A stretch of DNA of 31,556 nucleotides. Origin: Leptospiraceae bacterium UBA2033. GTDB taxonomy: Bacteria > Spirochaetota > Leptospiria > Leptospirales > Leptospiraceae. Of the stretch, positions 23,263-31,439 are shown in pieces. Within the stretch, counting starts at the first letter, position 1. The number at the start of each line of letters is the position of its first letter. The stretch is from contig DDBL01000006.1 of the NCBI GenBank assembly GCA_002333425.1, positions 1-31,556 on the forward strand, in the 5' to 3' direction. Made by a program: the position numbers and the translations under genes. The notes beneath the pieces are model-generated. The model worked only from the letters and a program-made list of their open reading frames with translations, made no database searches and was not told the origin of the DNA.

Positions 23263-25839
23263 ATGAAGTTAGATAAGATTACAAGAAAAATGGCTGAGGC
23301 ATTTCAAAACTCTGTGCAGGTCGCAGAAGAACAAAAGAATGCGGAGCAGACAGAAGAGCATTTAATTTATTCAATCCTTAACGATGATTCTGGAATGGGA
23401 GAAATTTTACTTTCTCATTTGCATTTAGATAGAACAAAATTTAGAAACTTAGCGAGGCAAAGTCTTGTTAAGTTGCCTAAGGTTCAAGGAACGCAGCATA
23501 TCGAGCCAACACAAAGACTTATGAATCTTCTCAAAAAAGCAGATTCTATTCGTGCTGATTTGAAAGACGAATATCTTTCCACAGAACACGTGTTAGCCGC
23601 TTTTTTAGCAGAGAGCACAACAAGTTTAAAGAATGAATTTAATAAAGAAGGACTTAATTATAACAATTTAATGCATTGCATTAAGGATTTGAGAAAAGGT
23701 AAAACAGTTATGGATGATTCACCAGAAAGCAAAGTAGACACATTAAAAAAATACGCAAGAGATTTAAACGAACAAGCAAAAAAAGGAAAATTAGATCCTG
23801 TTATTGGCAGGGACGAAGAGATTCGACGTATCATACAAGTTCTTTCAAGAAGAACAAAGAACAATCCTCTCATCATCGGAGACCCTGGAGTTGGTAAAAC
23901 AGCTATAGTAGAAGGTCTCGCAGGTAAGATTATAGCGGGTGACGTTCCAGATGGAATTAAAAATAAGTCAATCTACGCACTGGATTTGGGTGCAATGATT
24001 GCTGGTGCTAAGTACAGAGGAGAGTTTGAAGATAGACTAAAAGCACTACTTGATGAAGTAAAAAATTCGGATGGAAATGTTATTTTATTCATTGATGAAA
24101 TTCATACGTTAGTCGGTGCAGGGGCAACTGAAGGGTCATTGGATGCGTCTAATATGCTGAAACCGGCACTCGCACGCGGCGAATTACGATGCATTGGCGC
24201 AACTACTTTAAAGGAATACCAAAAATACATCGAAAAAGACGCGGCACTCGAAAGACGATTTCAGCCAGTGTTTGCAAAAGAGCCAACCATTGAAGAGACA
24301 ATCATGATTTTGCGCGGTTTGAAAAGCAATTATGAACTCCATCATGGAATTAGGATTAAGGATTCAGCAATTATTGCGGCGGCAAATCTTTCGAATCGTT
24401 ATATTACAGATCGGTTTTTACCGGACAAAGCGGTTGACTTGATTGATGAAGCTTCTAGCAAGATGCGAATCGAGATGGACAGTATGCCTGAGAATATGGA
24501 TAGAATGCAAAAGAAAATTCAATCCTTAAAAATAGAAAGAGAAGCTTTAAAAAAGGAAAAAGACCAGGCATCTATTTCTAGATTGAAAGAACTTGAGGCG
24601 GAGCTTGCAAAAAATGAAGAAGATTTTTCCCTTATCCAAACAAAATGGAAAAGTGAAAGAGAAAAAATTCAAAAGATAAAATCACTCAAAGAGGAATTTG
24701 AAAAATACAAAAATTTAGAGAAAGAAGCCGAGCGCAATGGGAATCTAAATTTAGTCGCAGAAATTCGTTATGGGAAGTTAATCGAAATAGATAAACAAAT
24801 CCAAGCAGGTAATGAAGAGTTAGCCTCTCTTCTTGGACAAGATAGACTTCTAAGAGAAGAAGTTTCGGAAGAGGATATTGCGAATATCGTTTCTAGATGG
24901 ACTGGAATTCCTGTTTCCAAAATGCTACAAGGCGAAAAAGAAAAACTTCTACATATGGAAGATGTTCTAAAACAAAAGGTAGTAGGGCAAAATCACGCCA
25001 TATCCTTGTTATGCGAATCTATTCGTCGTTCCAGAGCTGGGTTAAGTGACTCTAGTCGACCAACTGGGTCTTTTTTATTTCTTGGTCCGACAGGTGTTGG
25101 TAAGACTGAAACAGCAAAGGCATTAGCTGCATTTTTATTTGATGATCCTTCGGCGATCGTTCGGATTGATATGAGTGAATACATGGAATCGCATTCTGTG
25201 TCTAGACTCATTGGAGCACCTCCTGGTTATGTTGGTTATGATGAGGGTGGGCAGCTAACAGAGGCTATCCGCAGAAGACCTTATAGCATCATTTTGCTCG
25301 ATGAAATCGAAAAAGCTCATAGAGAAGTGTTTAACGTATTTTTGCAGTTGTTTGATGAAGGACGACTTACTGACGGAAAGGGTAGGTTAGTTGATTTTAA
25401 AAACACTGTTGTCATTATGACTTCCAATATCGGAACTTCTATTTTACAAGAAGACATTACAATTGAAGAAAAAGAACGACTCATTGATAAGGAATTAAAA
25501 AAGAATTTTAAACCAGAATTTTTAAATCGTTTAGATGAGATTGTAATTTATAATCGAATTGATGAAACTGTGATTGGTCAGATTGTCGAAATTCAACTCC
25601 GAGAACTTTCCGAGCGGCTAAAGGCAACAGGATTGGAAGTAAAATACTCCGACGACTTAAAGAAACATCTGAGTCAGACCGGATACGATCCTGAATATGG
25701 AGCAAGACCTTTAAAAAGACTCATCCAAAGAGAACTCGGAAATATCCTAAGTGAGTTTATTTTAAAAGGAAATTACGAACAAGGAACAAAATTAATAGCA
25801 GACTACAAAATGGGAAGTATAGAGCTAAAGCCAGCTTGA
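23263..25839 (+). CDS. clpB: ClpB chaperone, ATP-dependent protein disaggregase
   Basis: ClpB (Hsp100) extracts proteins from aggregates with DnaK. The 858-residue length is that of full-length ClpB. Domains in order: N-domain (1-145), first AAA+ with GDPGVGKTA (206-214) and FIDEIHTLVGAG, the coiled-coil middle domain (about 410-520, Glu/Lys-rich) that identifies ClpB rather than ClpA or ClpC, second AAA+ with GPTGVGKTE (about 608-616), the pore loops GYVGYDEGG and MIAGAKYRGEFEDR, and the C-terminal domain YGARPLKRLIQREL. No CIRCE element (TTAGCACTC inverted) is seen in the 107-base spacer, so heat control is not obvious. Next gene on the right is on the opposite strand. Confidence 0.98.
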   Translation: MKLDKITRKMAEAFQNSVQVAEEQKNAEQTEEHLIYSILNDDSGMGEILLSHLHLDRTKFRNLARQSLVKLPKVQGTQHIEPTQRLMNLLKKADSIRADLKDEYLSTEHVLAAFLAESTTSLKNEFNKEGLNYNNLMHCIKDLRKGKTVMDDSPESKVDTLKKYARDLNEQAKKGKLDPVIGRDEEIRRIIQVLSRRTKNNPLIIGDPGVGKTAIVEGLAGKIIAGDVPDGIKNKSIYALDLGAMIAGAKYRGEFEDRLKALLDEVKNSDGNVILFIDEIHTLVGAGATEGSLDASNMLKPALARGELRCIGATTLKEYQKYIEKDAALERRFQPVFAKEPTIEETIMILRGLKSNYELHHGIRIKDSAIIAAANLSNRYITDRFLPDKAVDLIDEASSKMRIEMDSMPENMDRMQKKIQSLKIEREALKKEKDQASISRLKELEAELAKNEEDFSLIQTKWKSEREKIQKIKSLKEEFEKYKNLEKEAERNGNLNLVAEIRYGKLIEIDKQIQAGNEELASLLGQDRLLREEVSEEDIANIVSRWTGIPVSKMLQGEKEKLLHMEDVLKQKVVGQNHAISLLCESIRRSRAGLSDSSRPTGSFLFLGPTGVGKTETAKALAAFLFDDPSAIVRIDMSEYMESHSVSRLIGAPPGYVGYDEGGQLTEAIRRRPYSIILLDEIEKAHREVFNVFLQLFDEGRLTDGKGRLVDFKNTVVIMTSNIGTSILQEDITIEEKERLIDKELKKNFKPEFLNRLDEIVIYNRIDETVIGQIVEIQLRELSERLKATGLEVKYSDDLKKHLSQTGYDPEYGARPLKRLIQRELGNILSEFILKGNYEQGTKLIADYKMGSIELKPA

Positions 25840-25874
25840 CCTAGGCTGTGCAAAGGCAAAAAAAACTCAGAAGA

Positions 25875-26077
25875 AAATCTGCCACAGAGGCACAATGACA
25901 CAGAGATGGAGGTGGAGAGATATAGCTATTATCCGAAAACCAATCTAGCTTGAGTATCTGACACAAAAAAGAATTTAAATATTGCATCGTCTCTTCTTAA
26001 CACGATGCAATATTAATAAAACTAGCACAATTCAAATCTCTCAGCGACTCTGTGTCTCTGGGGCAAATCCCAAATCT
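25875..26077 (+). repeat. Class C foldback element with internal hairpin
   Basis: The left arm AATCTGCCACAGAGGCAC, ACACAGAGAT (about 25875-25912) is partly complementary to the right arm ACTCTGTGTCTCTGGGGCAA (about 26034-26076). A perfect 12-base hairpin (25978-26014) lies between. The same motif is found as a single arm at 7171-7209. There are no coding features. It fills the gap between the convergent clpB and SGNH hydrolase genes. Confidence 0.65.
25978..26014. other. Perfect 12-bp hairpin between convergent genes
   Basis: AATATTGCATCG (25978-25989) pairs exactly with CGATGCAATATT (26003-26014) around a 13-base loop. It could end transcription from clpB and from the opposing SGNH gene, but neither arm is followed by a T-tract, so a standard terminator is doubtful. 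It may instead be the core of the surrounding repeat. Confidence 0.5.
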
Positions 26078-26080
26078 TTT

Positions 26081-27127
26081 TTACTTCTCGATGAATTGCA
26101 TTAGAATGTCGGAAAATACCGAGTGTCCCTTTTCGTTCAAATGTATTTCATCTTTTGGAGATAACTTTAAACTTTGAATTTCTTGAGAGTCAAGGTAATT
26201 CAACATATCGAAAACTGGAATTCCAATTTCCTTGAGGGCAGTTTCTACTTTTGTATGTAAATGTTTGTATTTATTTTTTTCTTTTGGTTGAAGAATTGGA
26301 CAGATAAAAACTTTTAATTTAAAATTGTGTTTTATAGAAAGTTCTTTTATTTCTTTGAAACTGTTTTTTGTGTCGGTAAAGTATTCATCTAAGTGCATTA
26401 AGTCGTATAACGTTGGAATACCTCTGTCTAACGCAAATTTAACTTTCTTTTCTTGTATTTTGAAATCGATTCTATTTTTAATTTCTTTTGATAGAAAATA
26501 GTCTTCAATTATTTTCCAGAGATTGCTATGTTTTCTGAGTTTTCCTAAAAATGCAATATCGTCAATTTGATTACTGAATAAAAGATGACTTTTGCCAATA
26601 GCCGCAAATTCCGCTCCATCATAGGCAGGATCATTTAGAACGTAAAATATCCAAACCTCATCAGGTTGGAATTGTAATCCTCGCAATTTGAAAAATTCGA
26701 CTTCTTGTATTGTATTATAACCGCTTACGGCAAGATTAATGATTTCAATTTGATCTTTATTTTTTTCATTATATCTATCTTCTAAAAGAGATAGAAAAAT
26801 TTTACTTATATCTACCATTACTCCATTGGCAACAGAATCTCCGAGAGCAAGTATTCGTTTTTTATTTGGATCTTTTGTGAGCGGATACTCTCTATTTTCC
26901 CTGAATCCATAGGAGTTTGTTAAGCCGTTGTAGTTTGGTTTAAATGTATAAACTAACTTTTTATTATCCGATTTTTCAATGATTCCAGTATCATTCAGAT
27001 TCATTACGTTATCGAGAGATGTATTCCCAATATTGAAAATTTTTAATATGCCTTCAAATGCTAAAAGAGTAAGCACACAAGAGATAATCACTAAAAAAGA
27101 ATTTATAATAATATTTTTAAACTTCAT
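26081..27127 (-). CDS. SGNH/GDSL hydrolase-fold membrane-anchored protein
   Basis: A 348-residue protein with an N-terminal membrane anchor or uncleaved signal (residues 6-24) and then an SGNH hydrolase fold. Catalytic blocks are present: GDS in LALGDSVANG (Ser98), Gly136 in NLAVSGYNT, Asn165 in YVLNDP and the Asp326-x-x-His329 pair in DEIHLNEKGH. The large group includes esterases and polysaccharide or lipid deacylases; substrate cannot be told from sequence. The active site faces outside the cytoplasm if the N-terminal helix is an anchor. It is on the minus strand, converging with clpB, and the tandem HTH gene lies upstream on the same strand after a 226-base spacer. Confidence 0.85.
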   Translation of the reverse strand: MKFKNIIINSFLVIISCVLTLLAFEGILKIFNIGNTSLDNVMNLNDTGIIEKSDNKKLVYTFKPNYNGLTNSYGFRENREYPLTKDPNKKRILALGDSVANGVMVDISKIFLSLLEDRYNEKNKDQIEIINLAVSGYNTIQEVEFFKLRGLQFQPDEVWIFYVLNDPAYDGAEFAAIGKSHLLFSNQIDDIAFLGKLRKHSNLWKIIEDYFLSKEIKNRIDFKIQEKKVKFALDRGIPTLYDLMHLDEYFTDTKNSFKEIKELSIKHNFKLKVFICPILQPKEKNKYKHLHTKVETALKEIGIPVFDMLNYLDSQEIQSLKLSPKDEIHLNEKGHSVFSDILMQFIEK

Positions 27128-27229
27128 CTAAGCCTCATTTAAAAATACACTTTAATAGCTAAGGTATGATGGAAATGTTTTTTTTGTAAAAGAATAGAAA
27201 ATGAAAAATTTGGGGTTTTGTTGAAACCG

Positions 27230-27328
27230 GTCACTGAGTGATTTTCGCCGATGTTTCGATACGAAAAACCTTGAAAAGATAAGGTTTTTCACTTATCAAA
27301 CGACAGCGAAAATTGTATCGAAGTGACT
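27230..27328. repeat. Foldback intergenic repeat with inner 10-bp hairpin
   Basis: Outer inverted bases GTCACT (27230-27235) and AGTGAC (27322-27327), TTTTCGC (27242-27248) and GCGAAAA (27306-27312), and an inner perfect hairpin GAAAAACCTT (27263-27272) with AAGGTTTTTC (27281-27290). The right end ATCGAAGTGACT (27317-27328) fits the WTCGARRTGACT signature. It lies between the HTH gene and the SGNH gene and might also stop HTH transcription, although the long stem is not followed by a U-run on the minus strand. Confidence 0.6.
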
Positions 27329-27353
27329 TTTTATACAGTTCCGGAAGGAATTT

Positions 27354-27779
27354 TTAGTATTCTACAGTCGCTAAGAAAAGCTCAGATTGTTCTATCTTAA
27401 ATACTTTAGAAGCAAGTTGTTTAAATTCTTCCGTTGGCTCAAGTAAACCGAGCTCTACTTTGGAAAGAAACGGCGTGGATACTTTGAGTTTTTTAGCCAT
27501 GTCGTATTGTTTGATGCCCATTTCTCTTCTCTTTGCCCAAAGTTTGTTTGTGAGACCCGCACTAAATTCAGGAAAAATTTCTTCCACAGGTTGATCATTA
27601 AAAAGCTTTTCTAAAGAAGTTTTTAAAAACTTGGCAACATTGACTTTAAATCTTTCAGTAGGCTCTTGGCTATCCGTTTCGATTTTGGAGAGGTAGCTTG
27701 GAGATACGCCGAGTGCTCTCGCCATATCATACTGTTTGATTCCTCTTTTTTTTCTAAGCATGTAAATATGATTTTTCAT
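27354..27779 (-). CDS. Tandem double HTH (XRE-type) regulator
   Basis: A 141-residue protein made of two Cro/XRE helix-turn-helix domains: residues about 3-60 and 77-134. The helix 2 segment GIKQYDMA is identical in both (13-20 and 88-95), and both continue with SxxxLSKxE and EPTE followed by KxLF/ELF endings. This is an internal duplication that gives one chain two DNA-binding heads. A linker (61-76) joins them. No sensor domain is present. The AGAGG 10 bases upstream supports the ATG at 27779. A strong palindrome at 27845-27872 upstream is a candidate autoregulatory site. Nearest neighbours do not reveal its target. Confidence 0.85.
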   Translation of the reverse strand: MKNHIYMLRKKRGIKQYDMARALGVSPSYLSKIETDSQEPTERFKVNVAKFLKTSLEKLFNDQPVEEIFPEFSAGLTNKLWAKRREMGIKQYDMAKKLKVSTPFLSKVELGLLEPTEEFKQLASKVFKIEQSELFLATVEY

Positions 27780-27844
27780 GAATTTTGACCTCTTCTACAT
27801 TCATAACAAACTTGTTTTATAGTTCAAGAAAATATTTACAAAAT

Positions 27845-27872
27845 AATAAGTTTTTGATAAAAAAAACTTATT
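27845..27872. promoter_or_regulatory. Perfect 11-bp inverted repeat upstream of the tandem-HTH gene
   Basis: AATAAGTTTTT (27845-27855) and AAAAACTTATT (27862-27872) with a 6-base loop. It lies 66-93 bases before the HTH start. It could be an operator for the two-headed regulator, or a terminator-like hairpin with no other gene to serve. The sequence is AT-only apart from the two G/C pairs, so chance is possible in this AT-rich spacer. Confidence 0.4.
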
Positions 27873-27976
27873 TACTAAAAGAAACTACTTAAAAGATGTT
27901 GAAATAATTTATTTCTTACTTTTTGCAATAGAGTGAATTGGTAAAAAATAAATTTATTGCATAGCAAAACTAAGAT

Positions 27977-28088
27977 AAGGATTGTACGGTGAGTTCGAGC
28001 TAGCGGAGTTCCAATGTGATTTAAGATAAGAGCAAGTTTTACAGTCACCTCTCACGTTGATGCAGTTCGAGGTGACTCTGTAATCCTT
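27977..28088. repeat. Structured intergenic repeat with nested inverted arms
   Basis: Outer arms AAGGATT (27977-27983) and AATCCTT (28082-28088); inner perfect arms AGTCACCTC (28043-28051) and GAGGTGACT (28069-28077) with a 17-base loop. The right part TTCGAGGTGACT (28066-28077) matches the WTCGARRTGACT signature of 8946-9107 and 27230-27328. TAAGATAAG also occurs twice (27971 and 28022). It could be a small structured RNA or a decayed mobile repeat; no promoter is obvious. Confidence 0.55.
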
Positions 28089-28154
28089 AATTTAATGACA
28101 GTGATAAATAGTTCTATTGCAATATGAGATTTGCAAAATGCAAAAAAGTTTTTG

Positions 28155-29627
28155 TTAGACAGAGCCTGCCTTTAATTTATCAGAATGAATTTGTAAGTGG
28201 TAATCACTTTTTAGTTTTTCAACTTGTCTTTGCATTTCTGATTTGAGTTTTGCTGTCCTTAACTCTTCTTTAATTTTTTCTTTTACTTGTTCAAATGGCA
28301 TCGGTATTCTTTTATTTGGGTCTGACTTGGAAGGACTTGAATACGCGTATAGTTTTCCAGCTTCATATGTATCTTTTATTTCCTGTTCTGAAATTGGGAT
28401 TTGTGTTTCTTGTAAGTCTTTTAAAAAAAATTGCCAGGAAATATTTTTTTTCCAAACCGCAAGACTACTTTCATATTTTTCAGAAGAGCTCAAGGTTTTT
28501 ACTTCTTGTTTTTCTGCAAGTAAGGCTATTGGTAAAATCGCTGAGTTAAAAAAGTAAAGAAGTTCTTTTATTGGCGGAATATATGTGTTAGGTTTCATGT
28601 TTACTTTTGCATAATCTTTTTTCAGATCAGCTATCGTATAGGTTTTATCACCCTTCGTATAAATTGGTGTAGAATCTACCAGCTTATCTTCTGACAAAGT
28701 TGTCATCTCAGTTGAGAATTGTATTCCACTTTCTTTGGAAATATTTTGGTATTCTTCGTTCCAGATTTTATTTTGGATTTGTTCTTTGTATCTTCCACCA
28801 ATCATCTGTACTTCTTTGTCAAGCTTTACTTCATCTCCTAAAAAATAATCGGCTAATTGTTTTTGTTCTTCTGAGGCTGTTGCTTTAAATTCAGCTGCTA
28901 GAGTTTGGAACTGTTTGAATTTTTTTGAGAGGTAAGAATCTAGATCGTCTGATTTTAGTTTTTTTACTTCTAATATTCTATACACAAATAAATCTCCGTT
29001 GAATTCTTTTTGTGTAAACGTTTCAAGCAGATTATTGGTATATGCCTCAATTAAAATTTCTCGTAAAATATTTTCTTCAGAACAATTCATACACTGTGGT
29101 TCAAGGAGTCCAGAGATTGGTTTACGACCATCTTCATCTGTTTCTTTGGATATATAAGCGTTGATTTCTTTCTCTGATTTTAGATTTTTCAAATCACTTA
29201 GGGCACGATTTGCTTTGTCAGTATTTGGATTTCCATTTGTATCTTTTTTGATGTAAAGCATTTGTCCAAATACGATTTCCATGTCTTTGGATTTAAGTGC
29301 TTTTTCCATAAAGTTTTTGCGGTAGAGGTTAACAAGAAGTTGTTTCTCTTTTAATTCTAATATGGATTTATAAATTTCTGAATTTTGGTAACCTTTTTTG
29401 TTGGCTTCGACTTCTATAATGGCTTGAACTGCCATGGTTTCTAAAATGGAAGTTTGGTATTTTAAAGAAGTTGTGTTGTTATCAATTGCTAATTCATGAT
29501 TTGGATAAAACTCTCTGAATTCTTTTCTTTTAACTGAGCCTCCGTCAAAAACGGCGAGTATTTCTTCGCCAGATCTGCATGTGCTTAGGAGGGTGAATAG
29601 AGATAAGAGGATGATTAATTTTTTCAT
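28155..29627 (-). CDS. SurA/PrsA-like lipoprotein, probable envelope chaperone
   Basis: A 490-residue lipoprotein. The signal LIILLSLFTLLSTC puts Cys17 at the lipid site. The mature start EEILAVFDGGSVKRKEFREF is the typical N-terminal pattern of SurA/PrsA/parvulin-associated foldases (a short strand then tRKEF-like helix), and the remainder is mostly charged helix. A C-terminal segment EIKDTYEAGKLYAYSSPSKS, with PFEQVKEKIKEELRTAKLKS, resembles the SurA-like rear helix that follows a PPIase. I see no clear parvulin catalytic loop, so isomerase activity is doubtful. It sits 5 bases after the small gene at 29633-30031, on the same strand, and probably forms an operon with it. Confidence 0.68.
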   Translation of the reverse strand: MKKLIILLSLFTLLSTCRSGEEILAVFDGGSVKRKEFREFYPNHELAIDNNTTSLKYQTSILETMAVQAIIEVEANKKGYQNSEIYKSILELKEKQLLVNLYRKNFMEKALKSKDMEIVFGQMLYIKKDTNGNPNTDKANRALSDLKNLKSEKEINAYISKETDEDGRKPISGLLEPQCMNCSEENILREILIEAYTNNLLETFTQKEFNGDLFVYRILEVKKLKSDDLDSYLSKKFKQFQTLAAEFKATASEEQKQLADYFLGDEVKLDKEVQMIGGRYKEQIQNKIWNEEYQNISKESGIQFSTEMTTLSEDKLVDSTPIYTKGDKTYTIADLKKDYAKVNMKPNTYIPPIKELLYFFNSAILPIALLAEKQEVKTLSSSEKYESSLAVWKKNISWQFFLKDLQETQIPISEQEIKDTYEAGKLYAYSSPSKSDPNKRIPMPFEQVKEKIKEELRTAKLKSEMQRQVEKLKSDYHLQIHSDKLKAGSV

Positions 29628-29632
29628 ACGAT

Positions 29633-30031
29633 TTAATACCTGTGAACCTTTCTTTCTTTTTTTACCGGAATAATTTCCGGAGATTGTATTTCGGAAAATT
29701 TATTTTCAATTGCGGGATTAGTAATATCTTCAATTAAACGTTTAAAACTTTTTTCTTCATTTTGGTTTCGTGTATAGATTGACTTGGGCATATCTACATC
29801 TAGTTCTAAAATTGAATCTTTGATGGATTGTAATTTTAAAATTTCATCCGTAATGCTTTTTTTTAAAGTATAACTATAATCCCGATCATCGCTAATGCTT
29901 TTGTTTGTATTATTTAGCTCGTTTATATCTCTCTCTAAAATAGAGAATAATTCTAGGACGTCTCGAACTTTGATTTTAATAAACTCTTTCATAGCTATAT
30001 TCGATAATTGTTTTGCTAACCTTTCTAGCAA
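29633..30031 (-). CDS. Small coiled-coil hypothetical protein
   Basis: A 132-residue protein, mostly helical and charged, with a likely coiled coil from about 20 to 85 (LELFSILERDINELNNTNKS, ILKLQSIKDSILEL) and a basic tail KKERKVHRY. No signal or membrane segment. The frame begins at 30031, but an internal ATG at 29992 (MKEFIKIKVRDV) could be the start. It is followed after 5 bases by the SurA-like lipoprotein, so they are probably co-transcribed. Divergent from the STAS gene. No known family recognised. Confidence 0.6.
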   Translation of the reverse strand: MLERLAKQLSNIAMKEFIKIKVRDVLELFSILERDINELNNTNKSISDDRDYSYTLKKSITDEILKLQSIKDSILELDVDMPKSIYTRNQNEEKSFKRLIEDITNPAIENKFSEIQSPEIIPVKKERKVHRY

Positions 30032-30115
30032 GAATGAAAAGAGGTTAGAATGAATTTTTTACTCTTTGGAAAATATATATTTGTAATCCAAGGCTAAGTA
30101 AATTTGGATGTTTCT

Positions 30116-30472
30116 ATGAGCTTACAGGAAATTGAAGTACAGGTTGAAAAGATTGATAATATTTTTGTGATGCGTATTGAAGGAGCCATTTCGTCTTTCA
30201 CTTATAAAAAGTTTATCGAAGAAATTCGAAAGTGCAATCGTAAAGGTGGTCTCATCATTGATATGGAAGAGGTAACTGCTATTTCTTCTATGGGAATTTC
30301 AGCACTCAAAGAAATCAGCGATATGAGCTACAAATCTGGAAATAAAATCGTATTCTTAAATCTCTCCATGAATGTCAAACAATCACTTCAAATGGTAGGT
30401 TTGAGTAAAGTATTCAATGTGGCTCCAAATGAAGAGCTTGCCATGAAGATGGCATCTAAACCAAGCAGGTAA
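30116..30472 (+). CDS. STAS-domain protein, anti-sigma factor antagonist-like
   Basis: A single STAS domain of about 118 residues. The pattern IFVMRIEGAISSFTYKKFIE, LIIDMEEVTAISSMGISALK and FLNLSMNVKQSLQMVGL is that of SpoIIAA/RsbV-type antagonists, which bind anti-sigma kinases. The conserved Ser of the D-S-S-G motif appears as SSMG (Ser62 of the longer reading frame; the preceding Asp is Ser), so phosphorylation control is possible. The ATG at 30116 has GGA 6 bases upstream; a TTG at 30104 is possible. The lipid kinase-like gene starts 4 bases after its stop, suggesting an operon. No sigma factor or anti-sigma gene is nearby, so its partner lies elsewhere. Confidence 0.85.
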   Translation: MSLQEIEVQVEKIDNIFVMRIEGAISSFTYKKFIEEIRKCNRKGGLIIDMEEVTAISSMGISALKEISDMSYKSGNKIVFLNLSMNVKQSLQMVGLSKVFNVAPNEELAMKMASKPSR

Positions 30473-30475
30473 ACA

Positions 30476-31213
30476 ATGGGCAATTTTAATTACAAAAGAA
30501 AACTTTTTCATTTATTAGGATTTATTCTTCCTTATCTCTATTATATTGATATTTTTAACGGAGCATTTGGGCTTACGAATGCTTCACGGGCGATCATTTT
30601 TTCTTTACTAATGTTGCAAGGTGTGATCCTTGTTACAACCGAGATTCTTCGTTTAAAAAATCCTTCTTTCAAAAAATGGTTTTCTGCGAATTTCGGTGCT
30701 CTGATGAAAAAAGAAGAAGAAACTCGAATGAATGCGACCATTCCTTATATGCTTTCTAATGCGTTAGTTGTTCTATTTTTTCCTCCTGAATTTTATTTTT
30801 TTGCGATTGGATTTTTACTTATCGGTGATCCTGTAGCTGCTTTTTTCGGAGCAAATTACGGCAAGTATAGATTTTACAACGGCAAATCGTTAGTTGGCGT
30901 TGTATCATTTATTTTCGCAGCTTGTCTTGTTGGGATTTTCTTTATGGCATTATTTCAAAATGCAAAAACGGATTCTTTATTTGCCCTTTTTGGGAGTAGT
31001 GGATTAAACACAAAGGCACTATTTGCAGTTCTCCTTTCGGCTATCGTTTCAGGGCTAACAGAGTTTTTCTCAGGTCATGCTTGGTATGGATTTTTAGATG
31101 ATAACTTAACTATTCCACTTGCAGCAGCGTTTACTCTTGCTTTGTCGTTTGTCTATCTATTTGGAATGAATACAAATGAAATCTTTTTTCCTGTGATGGA
31201 ATTATATAGATAA
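30476..31213 (+). CDS. CTP-dependent dolichol/phytol/diacylglycerol kinase-like membrane protein
   Basis: A 245-residue integral membrane protein with about six hydrophobic segments. The N-terminal RKLFHLLGF motif and the central block GDPVAAFFGANYGKYRFYNGKSLVG are signature features of the SEC59/DGK1/VTE5 family of CTP-dependent polyprenol, diacylglycerol or phytol kinases; the GD, the G..G pair and KS residues are the usual conserved positions. The reaction is likely phosphorylation of a membrane lipid alcohol using CTP, but phosphatidate cytidylyltransferase-like annotations also occur for this family. It lies directly after the STAS gene, probably translationally linked. The substrate is not determined. 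Confidence 0.78.
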   Translation: MGNFNYKRKLFHLLGFILPYLYYIDIFNGAFGLTNASRAIIFSLLMLQGVILVTTEILRLKNPSFKKWFSANFGALMKKEEETRMNATIPYMLSNALVVLFFPPEFYFFAIGFLLIGDPVAAFFGANYGKYRFYNGKSLVGVVSFIFAACLVGIFFMALFQNAKTDSLFALFGSSGLNTKALFAVLLSAIVSGLTEFFSGHAWYGFLDDNLTIPLAAAFTLALSFVYLFGMNTNEIFFPVMELYR

Positions 31214-31358
31214 CTAACGTTGTGCAAAGCCTACGATAGATCGGCTTAATGACAAAGGGAAATCATTACTCAAACCCTCAGTAGGTGGAATTCCGGATAG
31301 GTGTGGAATCGGAGAAAATATTCTATAGAGGTGTTACCTATTTGAAACTTTTGCTATC

Positions 31359-31422
31359 AAGTGAAAATTTTTTAGACAAAAAAGCGCACCTGTTTACTGT
31401 TTTGTGACCCAGTATTAGTATG
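31359..31422 (+). promoter_or_regulatory. Upstream region of the right-edge gene, sharing a motif with 302-361
   Basis: Contains AAGTGAAAA at 31359, GCGCACCTGTTTACT, and GTTTTGTGACCCAGTATTAG then TATG (31399-31422). The last 24 bases match the mirror region upstream of the DUF1564 gene at 21 positions. The gene start follows 18 bases later. Likely a shared promoter or leader class. Confidence 0.5.
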
Positions 31423-31439
31423 TAGGGAGTGTGTCGCAT

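Larger units (their letters stand above)
27780..28154. other. Gene-free spacer with two structured elements
   Basis: This 375-base spacer has an 11-base-arm palindrome (27845-27872) near the HTH gene and a repeat with a long hairpin (27977-28088). No reading frame longer than a few codons with a ribosome site was found on either strand. Confidence 0.6.

Noticed and set aside
25978..26014. Simple rho-independent terminator for clpB
   Set aside because: Stem is perfect but no T-tract follows on either strand, so I list it only as a hairpin.
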